Source: Joostella atrarenae (lineage in GTDB: Bacteria > Bacteroidota > Bacteroidia > Flavobacteriales > Flavobacteriaceae). From it: a stretch of 64,000 nt of DNA. A program made the position numbers and the translations under genes. Positions 27,139-35,411 of this stretch are shown here, piece by piece (position 1 is the first letter of the stretch; each line of letters starts with the position of its first letter). Location: positions 1-64,000 of the forward strand of contig NZ_JAETXX010000015.1 of NCBI RefSeq assembly GCF_021764745.1, in the 5' to 3' direction. The notes beneath the pieces were generated by a model. It worked only from the letters and a program-made list of their open reading frames with translations. It searched no databases and was not told the DNA's origin.

Positions 27139-28419
27139 ATGAAACTTTGGGAAAAAGGTTTTTCAACTGATAAAAAAATAGACATCTTCACTGTAGGTTC
27201 AGATAGAGAATTAGATTTAGTAATTGCAAAATATGATATTTTAGCCTCTATTGCGCATGCTAAAATGCTTCATAAAATTGATCTTATCACTAAAGAAGAG
27301 GCTCAAGATTTAGTGACAGAACTAGAAAATATTGGAGAAACCATAAAAAATGGTTCTTTTACTATTGAAGATGATTTTGAAGATGCGCATTCTAAAATTG
27401 AATACCTTTTAACCGACAAGCTGGGAGACACTGGAAAAAGAATCCATACAGCTCGTTCTAGAAACGATCAAGTTCTTGTTGCAGTAAACCTTTATTTAAA
27501 AGAAGAGCTTTCTGAAATAAAGAATAGCACTAGAGAACTTTTTGAAGTATTATTAGGATTAGCAGACACACACAAAGAAACATTACTCCCTGGATATACA
27601 CATTTACAGATTGCAATGCCTTCTTCTTTTGGACTATGGTTTTCTGCATATGCTGAAAGTCTAATTGACGATTTATATTTTATTGACGCTGCACATAAAA
27701 TTGTAGATCAGAATCCATTAGGAAGCGCTGCTGGTTATGGTAGCTCCTTCCCTATTGATCGTGATTACACAACAAAAGAGCTTGCTTTCGAAACACTAAA
27801 ATATAATGTGGTAGCCGCACAAATGAGTAGAGGGAAATCTGAGAAAAGTACTGCTTTTGGATTAAGTAGTATTGCTTCAACACTCTCCAAAATGTCCATG
27901 GATATATGCTTGTATATGAGTCAGAATTTTGACTTCATTACTTTCCCAGATGAACTAACAACAGGGTCTAGTATTATGCCACATAAAAAGAACCCTGATG
28001 TTTTTGAACTTATTCGTGGGAAATGTAATAAAATCCAAGCAGTTCCAAACCAACTAGCTATGTTAACTACAAATTTACCTAGTGGATATCATAGAGATCT
28101 TCAGCTTACAAAAGAAATAATTGTTCCTGCTATACAAGAGTTAAAATCATGCTTAGAGATGCTTACTTTCTCTATCAAGAATATAATTGTAAAAGAAGGT
28201 GTAATTGATGATAAAAAATATGATTATCTCTTTAGTGTAGATACTTTGAACGATTTAGTTTTAAGTGGAATGCCTTTTAGAGACGCATATAAAAAAATGG
28301 GAGAAGAAATTCAACGAGGAGAGTTCACTCCTAAAAGAAATATCTCTCATAGCCATAAAGGGAGTTTAGGAAATCTATGCTTAGATGAAATTAAAAGTAA
28401 AATGGATCTACTTTTTTAG
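27139..28419 (+). CDS. argH: Argininosuccinate lyase
   Basis: 426 residues, slightly short of E. coli ArgH (457) but with all motifs. These include Thr-Ala-Arg-Ser-Arg-Asn-Asp-Gln near 110-117 and the fumarase-superfamily signature Gly-Ser-Ser-Ile-Met-Pro-His-Lys-Lys-Asn-Pro near 275-285. It splits argininosuccinate to arginine and fumarate, the final step. It closes the arginine/proline cluster; the next gene (outer-membrane protein, 50 nt on) may be read through. Confidence 0.95.
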   Translation: MKLWEKGFSTDKKIDIFTVGSDRELDLVIAKYDILASIAHAKMLHKIDLITKEEAQDLVTELENIGETIKNGSFTIEDDFEDAHSKIEYLLTDKLGDTGKRIHTARSRNDQVLVAVNLYLKEELSEIKNSTRELFEVLLGLADTHKETLLPGYTHLQIAMPSSFGLWFSAYAESLIDDLYFIDAAHKIVDQNPLGSAAGYGSSFPIDRDYTTKELAFETLKYNVVAAQMSRGKSEKSTAFGLSSIASTLSKMSMDICLYMSQNFDFITFPDELTTGSSIMPHKKNPDVFELIRGKCNKIQAVPNQLAMLTTNLPSGYHRDLQLTKEIIVPAIQELKSCLEMLTFSIKNIIVKEGVIDDKKYDYLFSVDTLNDLVLSGMPFRDAYKKMGEEIQRGEFTPKRNISHSHKGSLGNLCLDEIKSKMDLLF

Positions 28420-28468
28420 ATTTTTTATTGATATTAGTTGAATAATTATATTAGATATACAAAAACTT

Positions 28469-29221
28469 ATGAAAAGTATTAAGGAACTTAATTTAAACGT
28501 ATCTTCTGTTGTTTTATATGCTTGCTTAATGCTTTTCCCTCTAGCAACAAACGCTCAAGCAGCTATTATTGCTGCCATTTTTGGTGATCGAGTAGCATCA
28601 GAAAAGTTTAATCTTAGTATGGAAATTGGAGTTCCTCTAACAAATTATAGCAATATAGAAGGAAATAAACCAAATCTAGGAATCAACTTCGGAATTGCTG
28701 GGAATATTAAGATTAATGATTCTTGGTCTCTGAGTCCTACAGCTTACTTTTTATCAAAAAGAAGTTTTGATATCGAATCGTTTTCAATGAATGGCCCTGA
28801 TGCTTATTTAAATAATATATACAGTGATGTTCCTGCAACTATAGAACTTAATTATATTCAGGTTCCAATATTTGTAAATTATAAAATTCCAAATTCCAAA
28901 TTTAGAGTTGGTTTAGCTCCTCAAATGTCGTTTAAACAAGACGTAGACGCTACATTTAGTTCCGAAATAGGTGACTTTAAACAAGCCGTTGGAACTCGAG
29001 TAAATGACATCGATTATGGACTTATTGCCAATCTTAGTTATTATTTACAATATAAAAGAAACGGTAAAGGTATTTATGTAAGTCTACGTTACAGTCAAGG
29101 GTTTACAGATGTCTTTAAAGATTCTTTTATCGACGGTAATAATAAGAGTCGCTATTTATCTTTTAATATCAGTTTACCTTTTATAACGGACGAATTAGCA
29201 CAGAAAAACCTAAATAATTAA
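28469..29221 (+). CDS. Outer-membrane beta-barrel protein
   Basis: 250 residues with a signal peptide ending Asn-Ala-Gln-Ala (about residue 30), then alternating hydrophobic/aromatic strands of the OmpW/PorT-like 'outer membrane beta-barrel' type found in Bacteroidetes. It ends with a Phe-rich strand near residue 240. No ligand or partner can be named. It follows argH closely on the same strand and converges on the FMN reductase, ending 1 nt before that gene's stop. Confidence 0.7.
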   Translation: MKSIKELNLNVSSVVLYACLMLFPLATNAQAAIIAAIFGDRVASEKFNLSMEIGVPLTNYSNIEGNKPNLGINFGIAGNIKINDSWSLSPTAYFLSKRSFDIESFSMNGPDAYLNNIYSDVPATIELNYIQVPIFVNYKIPNSKFRVGLAPQMSFKQDVDATFSSEIGDFKQAVGTRVNDIDYGLIANLSYYLQYKRNGKGIYVSLRYSQGFTDVFKDSFIDGNNKSRYLSFNISLPFITDELAQKNLNN

Positions 29222-29761
29222 TTAGATCTTACTTAAAAAATCTGATAATTCAGCAGCGTGTTTTTGCTTTAGCTCCTCATTAATTATTGTCCCTTTTTTT
29301 ACTGAGAAATTTTCTCCGAATTTTGGCAACGAAAATATATTCTCTAAAGAAGCTCCGAATCTAGGCAACGTTTGCTCCATAAGTGTAATCGAAGAAATAG
29401 CTCCTCTTCCACCAGGAGAAGTTCCCATTAGAAATAATTTCTTATCAAGTAAAAACTTTGGATCAAGTCGAGACAACCAATCGATAAGGTTTTTAAAATA
29501 AGCAGATGGATTGCTATTGTGTTCATTAACACTTATAATAACAGCATCAGCCTCTAAAATATCATCTTTTAACTCGATTAATGAGTTTTTATAACCGTTC
29601 TCACGCTCTTCATCTTCACTAAAAAGAGGAAATGCCATATTTGCCATATTTAGTAATTGAATATCATAATCATCAATTAAAGAAACGGTATATTTTACCA
29701 ATTCATAATTTATAGATCCTTTAGAATTACTACCAGCAAAAGCGATTATTTTTTTCATCAA
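29222..29761 (-). CDS. NADPH-dependent FMN reductase family protein
   Basis: 179 residues with a flavodoxin-like fold. The N-terminal Ala-Gly-Ser-Asn-Ser-Lys-Gly-Ser-Ile-Asn is the FMN phosphate loop, and Gly-Thr-Ser-Pro-Gly-Gly-Arg-Gly near 100-107 is typical of the azoreductase/chromate-reductase-like group. It probably reduces FMN or quinone/azo substrates with NAD(P)H. Transcribed alone. Confidence 0.85.
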   Translation of the reverse strand: MMKKIIAFAGSNSKGSINYELVKYTVSLIDDYDIQLLNMANMAFPLFSEDEERENGYKNSLIELKDDILEADAVIISVNEHNSNPSAYFKNLIDWLSRLDPKFLLDKKLFLMGTSPGGRGAISSITLMEQTLPRFGASLENIFSLPKFGENFSVKKGTIINEELKQKHAAELSDFLSKI

Positions 29762-29865
29762 TAAAATTATTTATTTTCTATATTAATAACAAGATAGCAA
29801 TCTTTTTTAATATAGTAAGCTAGTTTTTATACTTTTGATAAGTATCCATTATTTATAGCCAAACG

Positions 29866-30753
29866 ATGAAAAATTCTGAAAAAATATCTATCAAAAACAC
29901 ATTATTACAAATTGATATTACAAAAGTTGGAGCCGAACTTTGCAGTATTAAAAACAATGATAATCAAGAATATATCTGGCAGGCAGATCCAAAGATTTGG
30001 GGCAGCCATGCACCTGTTTTATTTCCTATAATTGGAGGCCTAAAAAACAATCTCTTTTATTACCAAGGAGAAGAATATACCGTTCCTAAACATGGCTTTA
30101 TAAGACATAACGAAGCCTTGAAAATTACCAACCACCAGGAGCATTCTATTACTTTTCAATACAAATATGATTCAGAAACATTAAAAACATATCCATTTAA
30201 GTTTGAGTTCAATATTACTTTTTCGTTGAACGATAAAGTTCTTACAGTTTCTCATGAAGTTATAAATCACGATTCCGAGAAAATGCTATTCTCTCTCGGC
30301 GGTCACCCAGCATTTAAATGTCCTCTGAAGGATAACCAAAACTATGATGATTATTCACTAGTTTTTGAAGAGAAGGAAACTAGCAATCGTCATTTAATAA
30401 ACGATAAGGGCTTACAAAACGGAAGAACACTTCCTTTTTTAGAAAATACGGATACATTACAGCTAAAACATGAATTATTTAATGAGGATGCCTTGATATT
30501 TAAAGATCTAAAGTCTAAAAGAATAAGTTTAACTCATAAAACCAACGGAAAGGTGGTGACTGTTTCTTATCCTGATTTTGATTATGTAGGAATTTGGGCT
30601 AAACCAGATGGAGATTTTGTTTGTATAGAACCTTGGCTAGGAATTACAGATCACGAAGATACGAACGGAGATTTCGATAAGAAAGAAGGGATTATTAGCC
30701 TGGCAGGAAAAAACACATTTAAGGCTGAATATACTATAGAAATACACTCGTAA
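29866..30753 (+). CDS. Aldose 1-epimerase family protein (LacX-like)
   Basis: 295 residues, galactose-mutarotase fold. Phe-Pro-Ile-Ile-Gly near 60, Lys-His-Gly-Phe near 79 and Gly-Gly-His-Pro-Ala-Phe (catalytic His, near 146) are present, with a C-terminal Glu-Pro-Trp motif matching the LacX subfamily. It interconverts sugar anomers; the sugar is unknown and no sugar operon is adjacent. It converges on lpd with a shared bidirectional terminator. Confidence 0.85.
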   Translation: MKNSEKISIKNTLLQIDITKVGAELCSIKNNDNQEYIWQADPKIWGSHAPVLFPIIGGLKNNLFYYQGEEYTVPKHGFIRHNEALKITNHQEHSITFQYKYDSETLKTYPFKFEFNITFSLNDKVLTVSHEVINHDSEKMLFSLGGHPAFKCPLKDNQNYDDYSLVFEEKETSNRHLINDKGLQNGRTLPFLENTDTLQLKHELFNEDALIFKDLKSKRISLTHKTNGKVVTVSYPDFDYVGIWAKPDGDFVCIEPWLGITDHEDTNGDFDKKEGIISLAGKNTFKAEYTIEIHS

Positions 30754-30758
30754 ATCAA

Positions 30759-30794
30759 AAAACGCCCAAAGATCATCAAATCTTTGGGCGTTTT
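30759..30794. terminator. Bidirectional terminator between the epimerase gene and lpd
   Basis: A 15-bp perfect stem (30759-30773 with 30780-30794) with A/T ends that give a T-run on both strands. It lies between the convergent genes ending at 30753 and 30816. Confidence 0.9.
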
Positions 30795-30815
30795 ATATAT
30801 TATTAAAACAGTTAC

Positions 30816-32216
30816 TTAAACGTGTAACGCTCTATCATCTGTAGCCGCTAGAGCAGCTTCTTTTACTGCTTCAGCATATGTTGGATGCGCATGACTCATA
30901 CGAGAAATATCTTCAGCACTTGCTCTAAATTCCATCGCAGTTACTGCTTCAGAAATTAAATCTGCAGTACGAGCTCCAATCATATGAACACCTAAAACTT
31001 CATCTGTTTCAGCATCAGCAAGGATCTTTACAAACCCATCAATATCCATACTAGCACGCGCTCTACCTAAAGCACGCATAGGAAACTGTCCTGTTTTATA
31101 TTTTACACCAGCTTCTTTTAATTGCTCCTCTGTTTTACCAACAGCAGCAACCTCTGGCCATGTGTAAACAACACCTGGAATTAAGTTATAATCGATATGT
31201 GGTTTTTGACCAGCTAAACTTTCAGCAACTAAAACTCCTTCTTCTTCAGCCTTATGAGCTAACATCGCTCCTTTAATAACATCTCCAATTGCATAGATAT
31301 TAGAAACATTAGTTTGCAAATGATCATTTACTTCTACTTGTCCTCTATCGTTTAATTTAACACCTGCTTTATCAAGGTTCAATCCTTCAGTATAAGGACG
31401 TCTCCCCACAGAAACTAAACAGTAATCTCCTTCAAAAGAAACTTCTTTCCCTTTCTTATCATCAGCTTTTACAGTAATAGTATCTCCCTTACGAGTTACT
31501 TCTTTTACTTTATGAGAAGTAAAGAACTTCATACCTCTTTTCTTAAGAGAACGTTGTAACTCTTTAGAAAGTCCACCATCCATAGTAGGGATAATTCTAT
31601 CCATATATTCTATTACAGAAACTTCAGCTCCAAGACGACTATAAACTTGTCCTAGCTCTAAACCAATAACTCCACCACCAATAATAATAAGGTGTTTAGG
31701 AATTTCCTTAAGTTTTAAAGCTTCTGTAGAAGTAATAATTTTTTCTTTATCGATTTCAATAAAAGGAAGACTAGAAGGTTTAGAACCTGTAGCTATGATA
31801 ATTTTCTTAGCCTCGATTTCTTCATTCTTTTCTCCTTTAATCTCAATATGAGTAGCATTTTTAAAACTTCCCATTCCGTGGTATACATCAATTTTATTCT
31901 TGTTCATCAAGAAATCGATTCCACTAGTTGTTTGTTCTACTACGCCTTGCTTACGCGCTATCATTTGCTTTAAATTCACCTTTATTTCCCCAGGAATATC
32001 TATTCCATGCTCTTTAAAATGAGATATTGCATCTTCATAATGGTGAGAAGAATCTAATAGTGCTTTAGACGGAATACAACCTACGTTAAGGCAAGTTCCT
32101 CCTAAAGTGTTATATTTTTCAATAATAGCAGTTTTCATACCCAATTGTGCGCAACGTAATGCTGCTACATAACCACCGGGTCCTGAGCCTATAACGGCCA
32201 CATCGTATGAATTCAT
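30816..32216 (-). CDS. lpdA: Dihydrolipoyl dehydrogenase
   Basis: 466 residues, full length. The FAD-binding Gly-Ser-Gly-Pro-Gly-Gly (10-15), redox disulfide Cys42/Cys47 in Gly-Gly-Thr-Cys-Leu-Asn-Val-Gly-Cys, an NAD-binding Gly-Gly-Gly-Val-Ile-Gly near 180, and the C-terminal His-Ala-His-Pro-Thr active-site base are all there. It is the E3 subunit of 2-oxoacid dehydrogenase complexes or the glycine cleavage system; no E1/E2 genes are nearby. A good flavobacterial promoter lies upstream. Confidence 0.96.
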   Translation of the reverse strand: MNSYDVAVIGSGPGGYVAALRCAQLGMKTAIIEKYNTLGGTCLNVGCIPSKALLDSSHHYEDAISHFKEHGIDIPGEIKVNLKQMIARKQGVVEQTTSGIDFLMNKNKIDVYHGMGSFKNATHIEIKGEKNEEIEAKKIIIATGSKPSSLPFIEIDKEKIITSTEALKLKEIPKHLIIIGGGVIGLELGQVYSRLGAEVSVIEYMDRIIPTMDGGLSKELQRSLKKRGMKFFTSHKVKEVTRKGDTITVKADDKKGKEVSFEGDYCLVSVGRRPYTEGLNLDKAGVKLNDRGQVEVNDHLQTNVSNIYAIGDVIKGAMLAHKAEEEGVLVAESLAGQKPHIDYNLIPGVVYTWPEVAAVGKTEEQLKEAGVKYKTGQFPMRALGRARASMDIDGFVKILADAETDEVLGVHMIGARTADLISEAVTAMEFRASAEDISRMSHAHPTYAEAVKEAALAATDDRALHV

Positions 32217-32251
32217 AGTATGTTTTTTGTATAACTTTTATAATGTACTAA

Positions 32252-32281
32252 CAAAAATACAAATGTTTTATGGGAAGGCAA
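32252..32281 (-). promoter_or_regulatory. Promoter of lpdA (Bacteroidetes type)
   Basis: On the minus strand, TTG (complement of 32279-32281) is followed after exactly 19 nt by TATTTTTG (complement of 32252-32259). This matches the TTG-N19-TAnnTTTG consensus of the phylum, about 36 nt upstream of the lpdA start. Confidence 0.75.
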
Positions 32282-32416
32282 CTATCTATCTTTTTAAAAT
32301 TATTGAATTATAACATTCTATAACAAATGTATTCCTTAAACTATGTTTCCATAATTTCAAACTGTTTAAAATCATTCCCTATATTTAAAGTTTTACAATT
32401 AAAGACAATTATTTAA

Positions 32417-33379
32417 ATGAAATATTTACTGTTGATCATAGCTTTTTGCCTCTTTTCATGCCAAAGGGATAAAAATACTCCTATTTCAAGTGAAGAGAAT
32501 CCACCTAAACTTATAAAAGATGTTTCTCTTATCGTATTAGGAAACGTTCAAGATGCCGGTGCTCCCCAAATAGGATGCGATAAAGATTGCTGTGCAGAAC
32601 TTTTTAATGATCCTGATGCTTCCAAGAAAGTAACAGCATTGGGAATTTACGATCATGAGAATGGAAAATCATTCCTTTTTGAAGCTTCTCCTGATATAAA
32701 TACGCAAACCAAGCTTTTAAAACGATATACTCAAAGAGAGAGTGAACTCCCAGACGGGATTTTTATTACCCATGCTCATATTGGGCATTACGCTGGACTC
32801 ATGTTTTTAGGAAAAGAAGCTATGAACGCTACTAATGTTCCTGTATATGCGATGCCTAAATTGAAAGGTTTTATAGAGAATAATGGTCCTTGGGAACAAT
32901 TGGTCAACAATTCTAATATTAAAATTGAGGCGCTACACCAAAAAGATACAATAGAAATCACTTCCAACCTTAGCGTAATTCCGTTTACAGTGCCTCATCG
33001 GGATGAGTATTCTGAAACCGTTGGATATACTATTATTGGGCCAAAAAAGAAAGTGCTATTTATTCCTGATATTGATAAATGGCAAAAATGGGATACAGAT
33101 ATTATTGATGAAATTAAAAAAGTAGATTATGCTTTTCTAGACGCTACGTTTTATGATGCTGAAGAAATAAATAATCGTGATATCTCTGAAATTCCGCATC
33201 CATTTGTAATTGAAAGCATGGATCTTTTTAAAAACTTAAAAACATCAGAAAAAGAGAAAATTTATTTTATACATTTCAATCACACAAATCCTTTATTAAA
33301 TAAAGAAAGTGAACAAACAAAAGAGGTTCTTAAAAATGGATACAACATAGCACGTTTAAATAATACGCTTGCGTTATAA
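32417..33379 (+). CDS. PqqB-like metallo-beta-lactamase-fold lipoprotein
   Basis: 320 residues with a lipobox Leu-Phe-Ser-Cys (Cys15), so membrane anchored on the periplasmic side. The Val-Leu-Gly-Asn-Val-Gln-Asp-Ala-Gly-Ala-Pro-Gln start with nearby Cys pairs resembles PqqB. The metal motif reads His119-Ala-His-Ile-Gly-His124, that is HxHxGH, with Gly where the canonical HxHxDH has Asp. Further His and Asp ligands (Pro-His-Arg-Asp, Pro-Asp-Ile-Asp) follow. No pqq genes are present, so a PQQ role is unlikely. Substrate unknown. It overlaps the convergent lrp gene by 6 nt. Confidence 0.75.
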   Translation: MKYLLLIIAFCLFSCQRDKNTPISSEENPPKLIKDVSLIVLGNVQDAGAPQIGCDKDCCAELFNDPDASKKVTALGIYDHENGKSFLFEASPDINTQTKLLKRYTQRESELPDGIFITHAHIGHYAGLMFLGKEAMNATNVPVYAMPKLKGFIENNGPWEQLVNNSNIKIEALHQKDTIEITSNLSVIPFTVPHRDEYSETVGYTIIGPKKKVLFIPDIDKWQKWDTDIIDEIKKVDYAFLDATFYDAEEINNRDISEIPHPFVIESMDLFKNLKTSEKEKIYFIHFNHTNPLLNKESEQTKEVLKNGYNIARLNNTLAL

Positions 33380-33832
33380 TTCCACTATTGTTGTGTTTTT
33401 TACTTCTTCAATCATAAAAATACTATGCGTACTTCCTATATGTTTTAGGGAAGTCAGTTTTGTAGTCATGAATTCCCTATACGTAGCCATATCTGCAACA
33501 CTTATTTTTAAAATATAATCATAATCTCCACTTACGTGATAACATTCCAACACCTCTGGGAGCTTAATTACTTCGCGCTCAAAACTAGTAATATGCTCTT
33601 TTGTATGCTGCACTAATCGTACATGACAAAAAACGGCAAATGCTTTATTTATCTTCCTTTTATCTAAAAGTGCAGTATATCCTTTAATAACACCTTCTTT
33701 CTCCAACTTCCTAATCCGCTCATAAACGGCAGTTTTAGATAGATTAAGCTGCATAGAAAGTGCTTTTGTAGTTTGTTTTGCATCTTTCTGCAGTAATTCT
33801 AGTAAGATTTTATCAATGTTATCAAGTTTCAT
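33374..33832 (-). CDS. Lrp/AsnC-family transcriptional regulator
   Basis: 152 residues from the ATG at 33832. A longer open frame reaches back to 33934, but the Lrp fold begins at Met-Lys-Leu-Asp-Asn-Ile-Asp and the extra 34 residues are an unrelated hydrophobic stretch, so the shorter start is chosen. It has an N-terminal winged HTH (Leu-Ser-Lys-Thr-Ala-Val-Tyr-Glu-Arg-Ile-Arg) and a C-terminal RAM/AsnC ligand domain (Tyr-His-Val-Ser-Gly-Asp-Tyr-Asp). It is divergent from the trans-sulfuration enzyme at 33992, 160 nt away, which it probably regulates in response to an amino acid such as methionine. Confidence 0.9.
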   Translation of the reverse strand: MKLDNIDKILLELLQKDAKQTTKALSMQLNLSKTAVYERIRKLEKEGVIKGYTALLDKRKINKAFAVFCHVRLVQHTKEHITSFEREVIKLPEVLECYHVSGDYDYILKISVADMATYREFMTTKLTSLKHIGSTHSIFMIEEVKNTTIVEL

Positions 33833-33991
33833 AAATGACAAATTTTCTTTTAGCTGGATTAATTTCAACAAAAATAAAAATATAATCACATTAAACACAC
33901 TATGGCAGATTATTAATCTAAATAATCTAATCACTATTGATATTTAGTCAGCCATTACCTTATTTTGATGAACAAATAAACCTTATTAGTT

Positions 33992-35194
33992 ATGAAATTT
34001 AATCCCGCAGACAACGTTCAAGATTTACAATACTTTGGTGAATTTGGTGGTGTAAATCCATCGATATCAGATTCTTCAACATATACCTTTTTATCAGCAA
34101 AAACAATGTTCGATACTTTTGAAGGTAATACAGAGGGTTGCTACCTATATAGCAGACACTCCTCCCCTTCTAATTTATATTTAGGCGAAGCTTTGGCCGC
34201 TCTTGAAGGTACAGAAACAGCAAACGTTACCGCATCTGGAATGGGTGCTATTACTGCAGTAATCATGCAATTATGTAATGCAGGAGACCATATTGTTTCT
34301 AGCCGAACAATTTACGGTGGAACGTATGCTTTTATGAAAAATTTCCTACCTAAGTTTAATATTTCTACTTCTTTTGTAGACACTACAAACCTTCAGAAAG
34401 TAGAAGAAGCAATCACAGAAAACACTAAAATGATTTACTGTGAAACTATTAGCAATCCGCTTCTAGAAGTTTCCGATATAGAAGGATTAGCAAAAATTGC
34501 TAAGAAACATAATATCGCACTTGTAGTAGACAACACATTTTCCCCTTTAACAGTAGCTCCTGCAAAATTGGGCGCTGATATTGTGATTAATAGTCTTACT
34601 AAATTTATAAACGGAAGTAGTGATGCTGTTGGTGGTGTTGTTTGCGGAACTAAAGAATTCTGTACGAGCTTAAAAGATGTAAATGATGGTGCTGCAATGC
34701 TTTTAGGAAGCACGATGGACAGTTTAAGAGCTTCTTCCATCTTAAAAAACTTACGTACACTTCATATTAGAATAAAAAAACATAGTGAGAACGCACTTTA
34801 TCTAGCTGAGAATTTTGAAAAAGATGGATTAAAAGTTGTTTACCCTGGATTAGTATCTCACTCGGGAAATGAGACTATAAAATCTCAAATGAATGAAGAG
34901 TATGGCTTTGGGGGGATGTTAACAATAGATATTGGATCTCTAGAAAAAGCAAATGCGCTTATGGAAAAGATGCAAGAAAAAAACCTTGGATACCTTGCTG
35001 TAAGTCTTGGATTTTATAAAACATTATTTAGTGCCCCAGGAAGCTCTACATCTTCAGAAATTCCAATAGAAGAGCAAGAAGAAATGGGACTTAGCAATGG
35101 ATTGATTCGTTTTTCAATAGGATTAGATAACGATATTAAACGTACCTATGAAATGATGAAATCATGCATGAAAGAACTTGATATACTAAACTAA
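33992..35194 (+). CDS. PLP-dependent trans-sulfuration enzyme (Met gamma-lyase / cystathionine gamma-lyase type)
   Basis: 400 residues, Cys/Met-metabolism PLP family. The Schiff-base Lys204 is in Ser-Leu-Thr-Lys-Phe, and Tyr-Ser-Arg (about 53-55) contacts the phosphate of the partner subunit. Such proteins are often called methionine gamma-lyase in Bacteroidetes, but the position of the Met-gamma-lyase-specific Cys116 (Tyr-Gly-Cys-Thr in Pseudomonas) is Gly here (Ile-Tyr-Gly-Gly-Thr). The substrate may therefore be cystathionine, homocysteine or another sulfur amino acid. It is controlled, by position, by the divergent Lrp protein and followed by its own terminator. Confidence 0.88.
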   Translation: MKFNPADNVQDLQYFGEFGGVNPSISDSSTYTFLSAKTMFDTFEGNTEGCYLYSRHSSPSNLYLGEALAALEGTETANVTASGMGAITAVIMQLCNAGDHIVSSRTIYGGTYAFMKNFLPKFNISTSFVDTTNLQKVEEAITENTKMIYCETISNPLLEVSDIEGLAKIAKKHNIALVVDNTFSPLTVAPAKLGADIVINSLTKFINGSSDAVGGVVCGTKEFCTSLKDVNDGAAMLLGSTMDSLRASSILKNLRTLHIRIKKHSENALYLAENFEKDGLKVVYPGLVSHSGNETIKSQMNEEYGFGGMLTIDIGSLEKANALMEKMQEKNLGYLAVSLGFYKTLFSAPGSSTSSEIPIEEQEEMGLSNGLIRFSIGLDNDIKRTYEMMKSCMKELDILN

Positions 35195-35221
35195 AAACTG
35201 ACAATTAGGTTTAGGTTATTT

Positions 35222-35268
35222 AAAACTGTAGACTCAGGATTTACATCTTGGTCTGCAGTTTTGTTTTT
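35222..35268 (+). terminator. Terminator after the trans-sulfuration gene
   Basis: A 12-bp stem with one G-T pair (35222-35233 with 35251-35262) and a 17-nt loop, followed by a T-rich tail (TTTTGTTTTTT). It lies 28 nt past the stop. Confidence 0.8.
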
Positions 35269-35411
35269 TAAAAATCCTCATAAAATAAAACTCCTAACCT
35301 CATTATAATTGATAATTTATAAACTTAAAACACTATTAATACTGACGAAAATCACATAAAACTTTGAACTTTCGCCTCCATTTCGTAACATTACAAAATC
35401 AAAATATTTTA

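Noticed and set aside
33833-33934. N-terminal extension of the Lrp gene to 33934
   Set aside because: The added 34 residues are hydrophobic and unlike any Lrp; the fold begins at the ATG at 33832.
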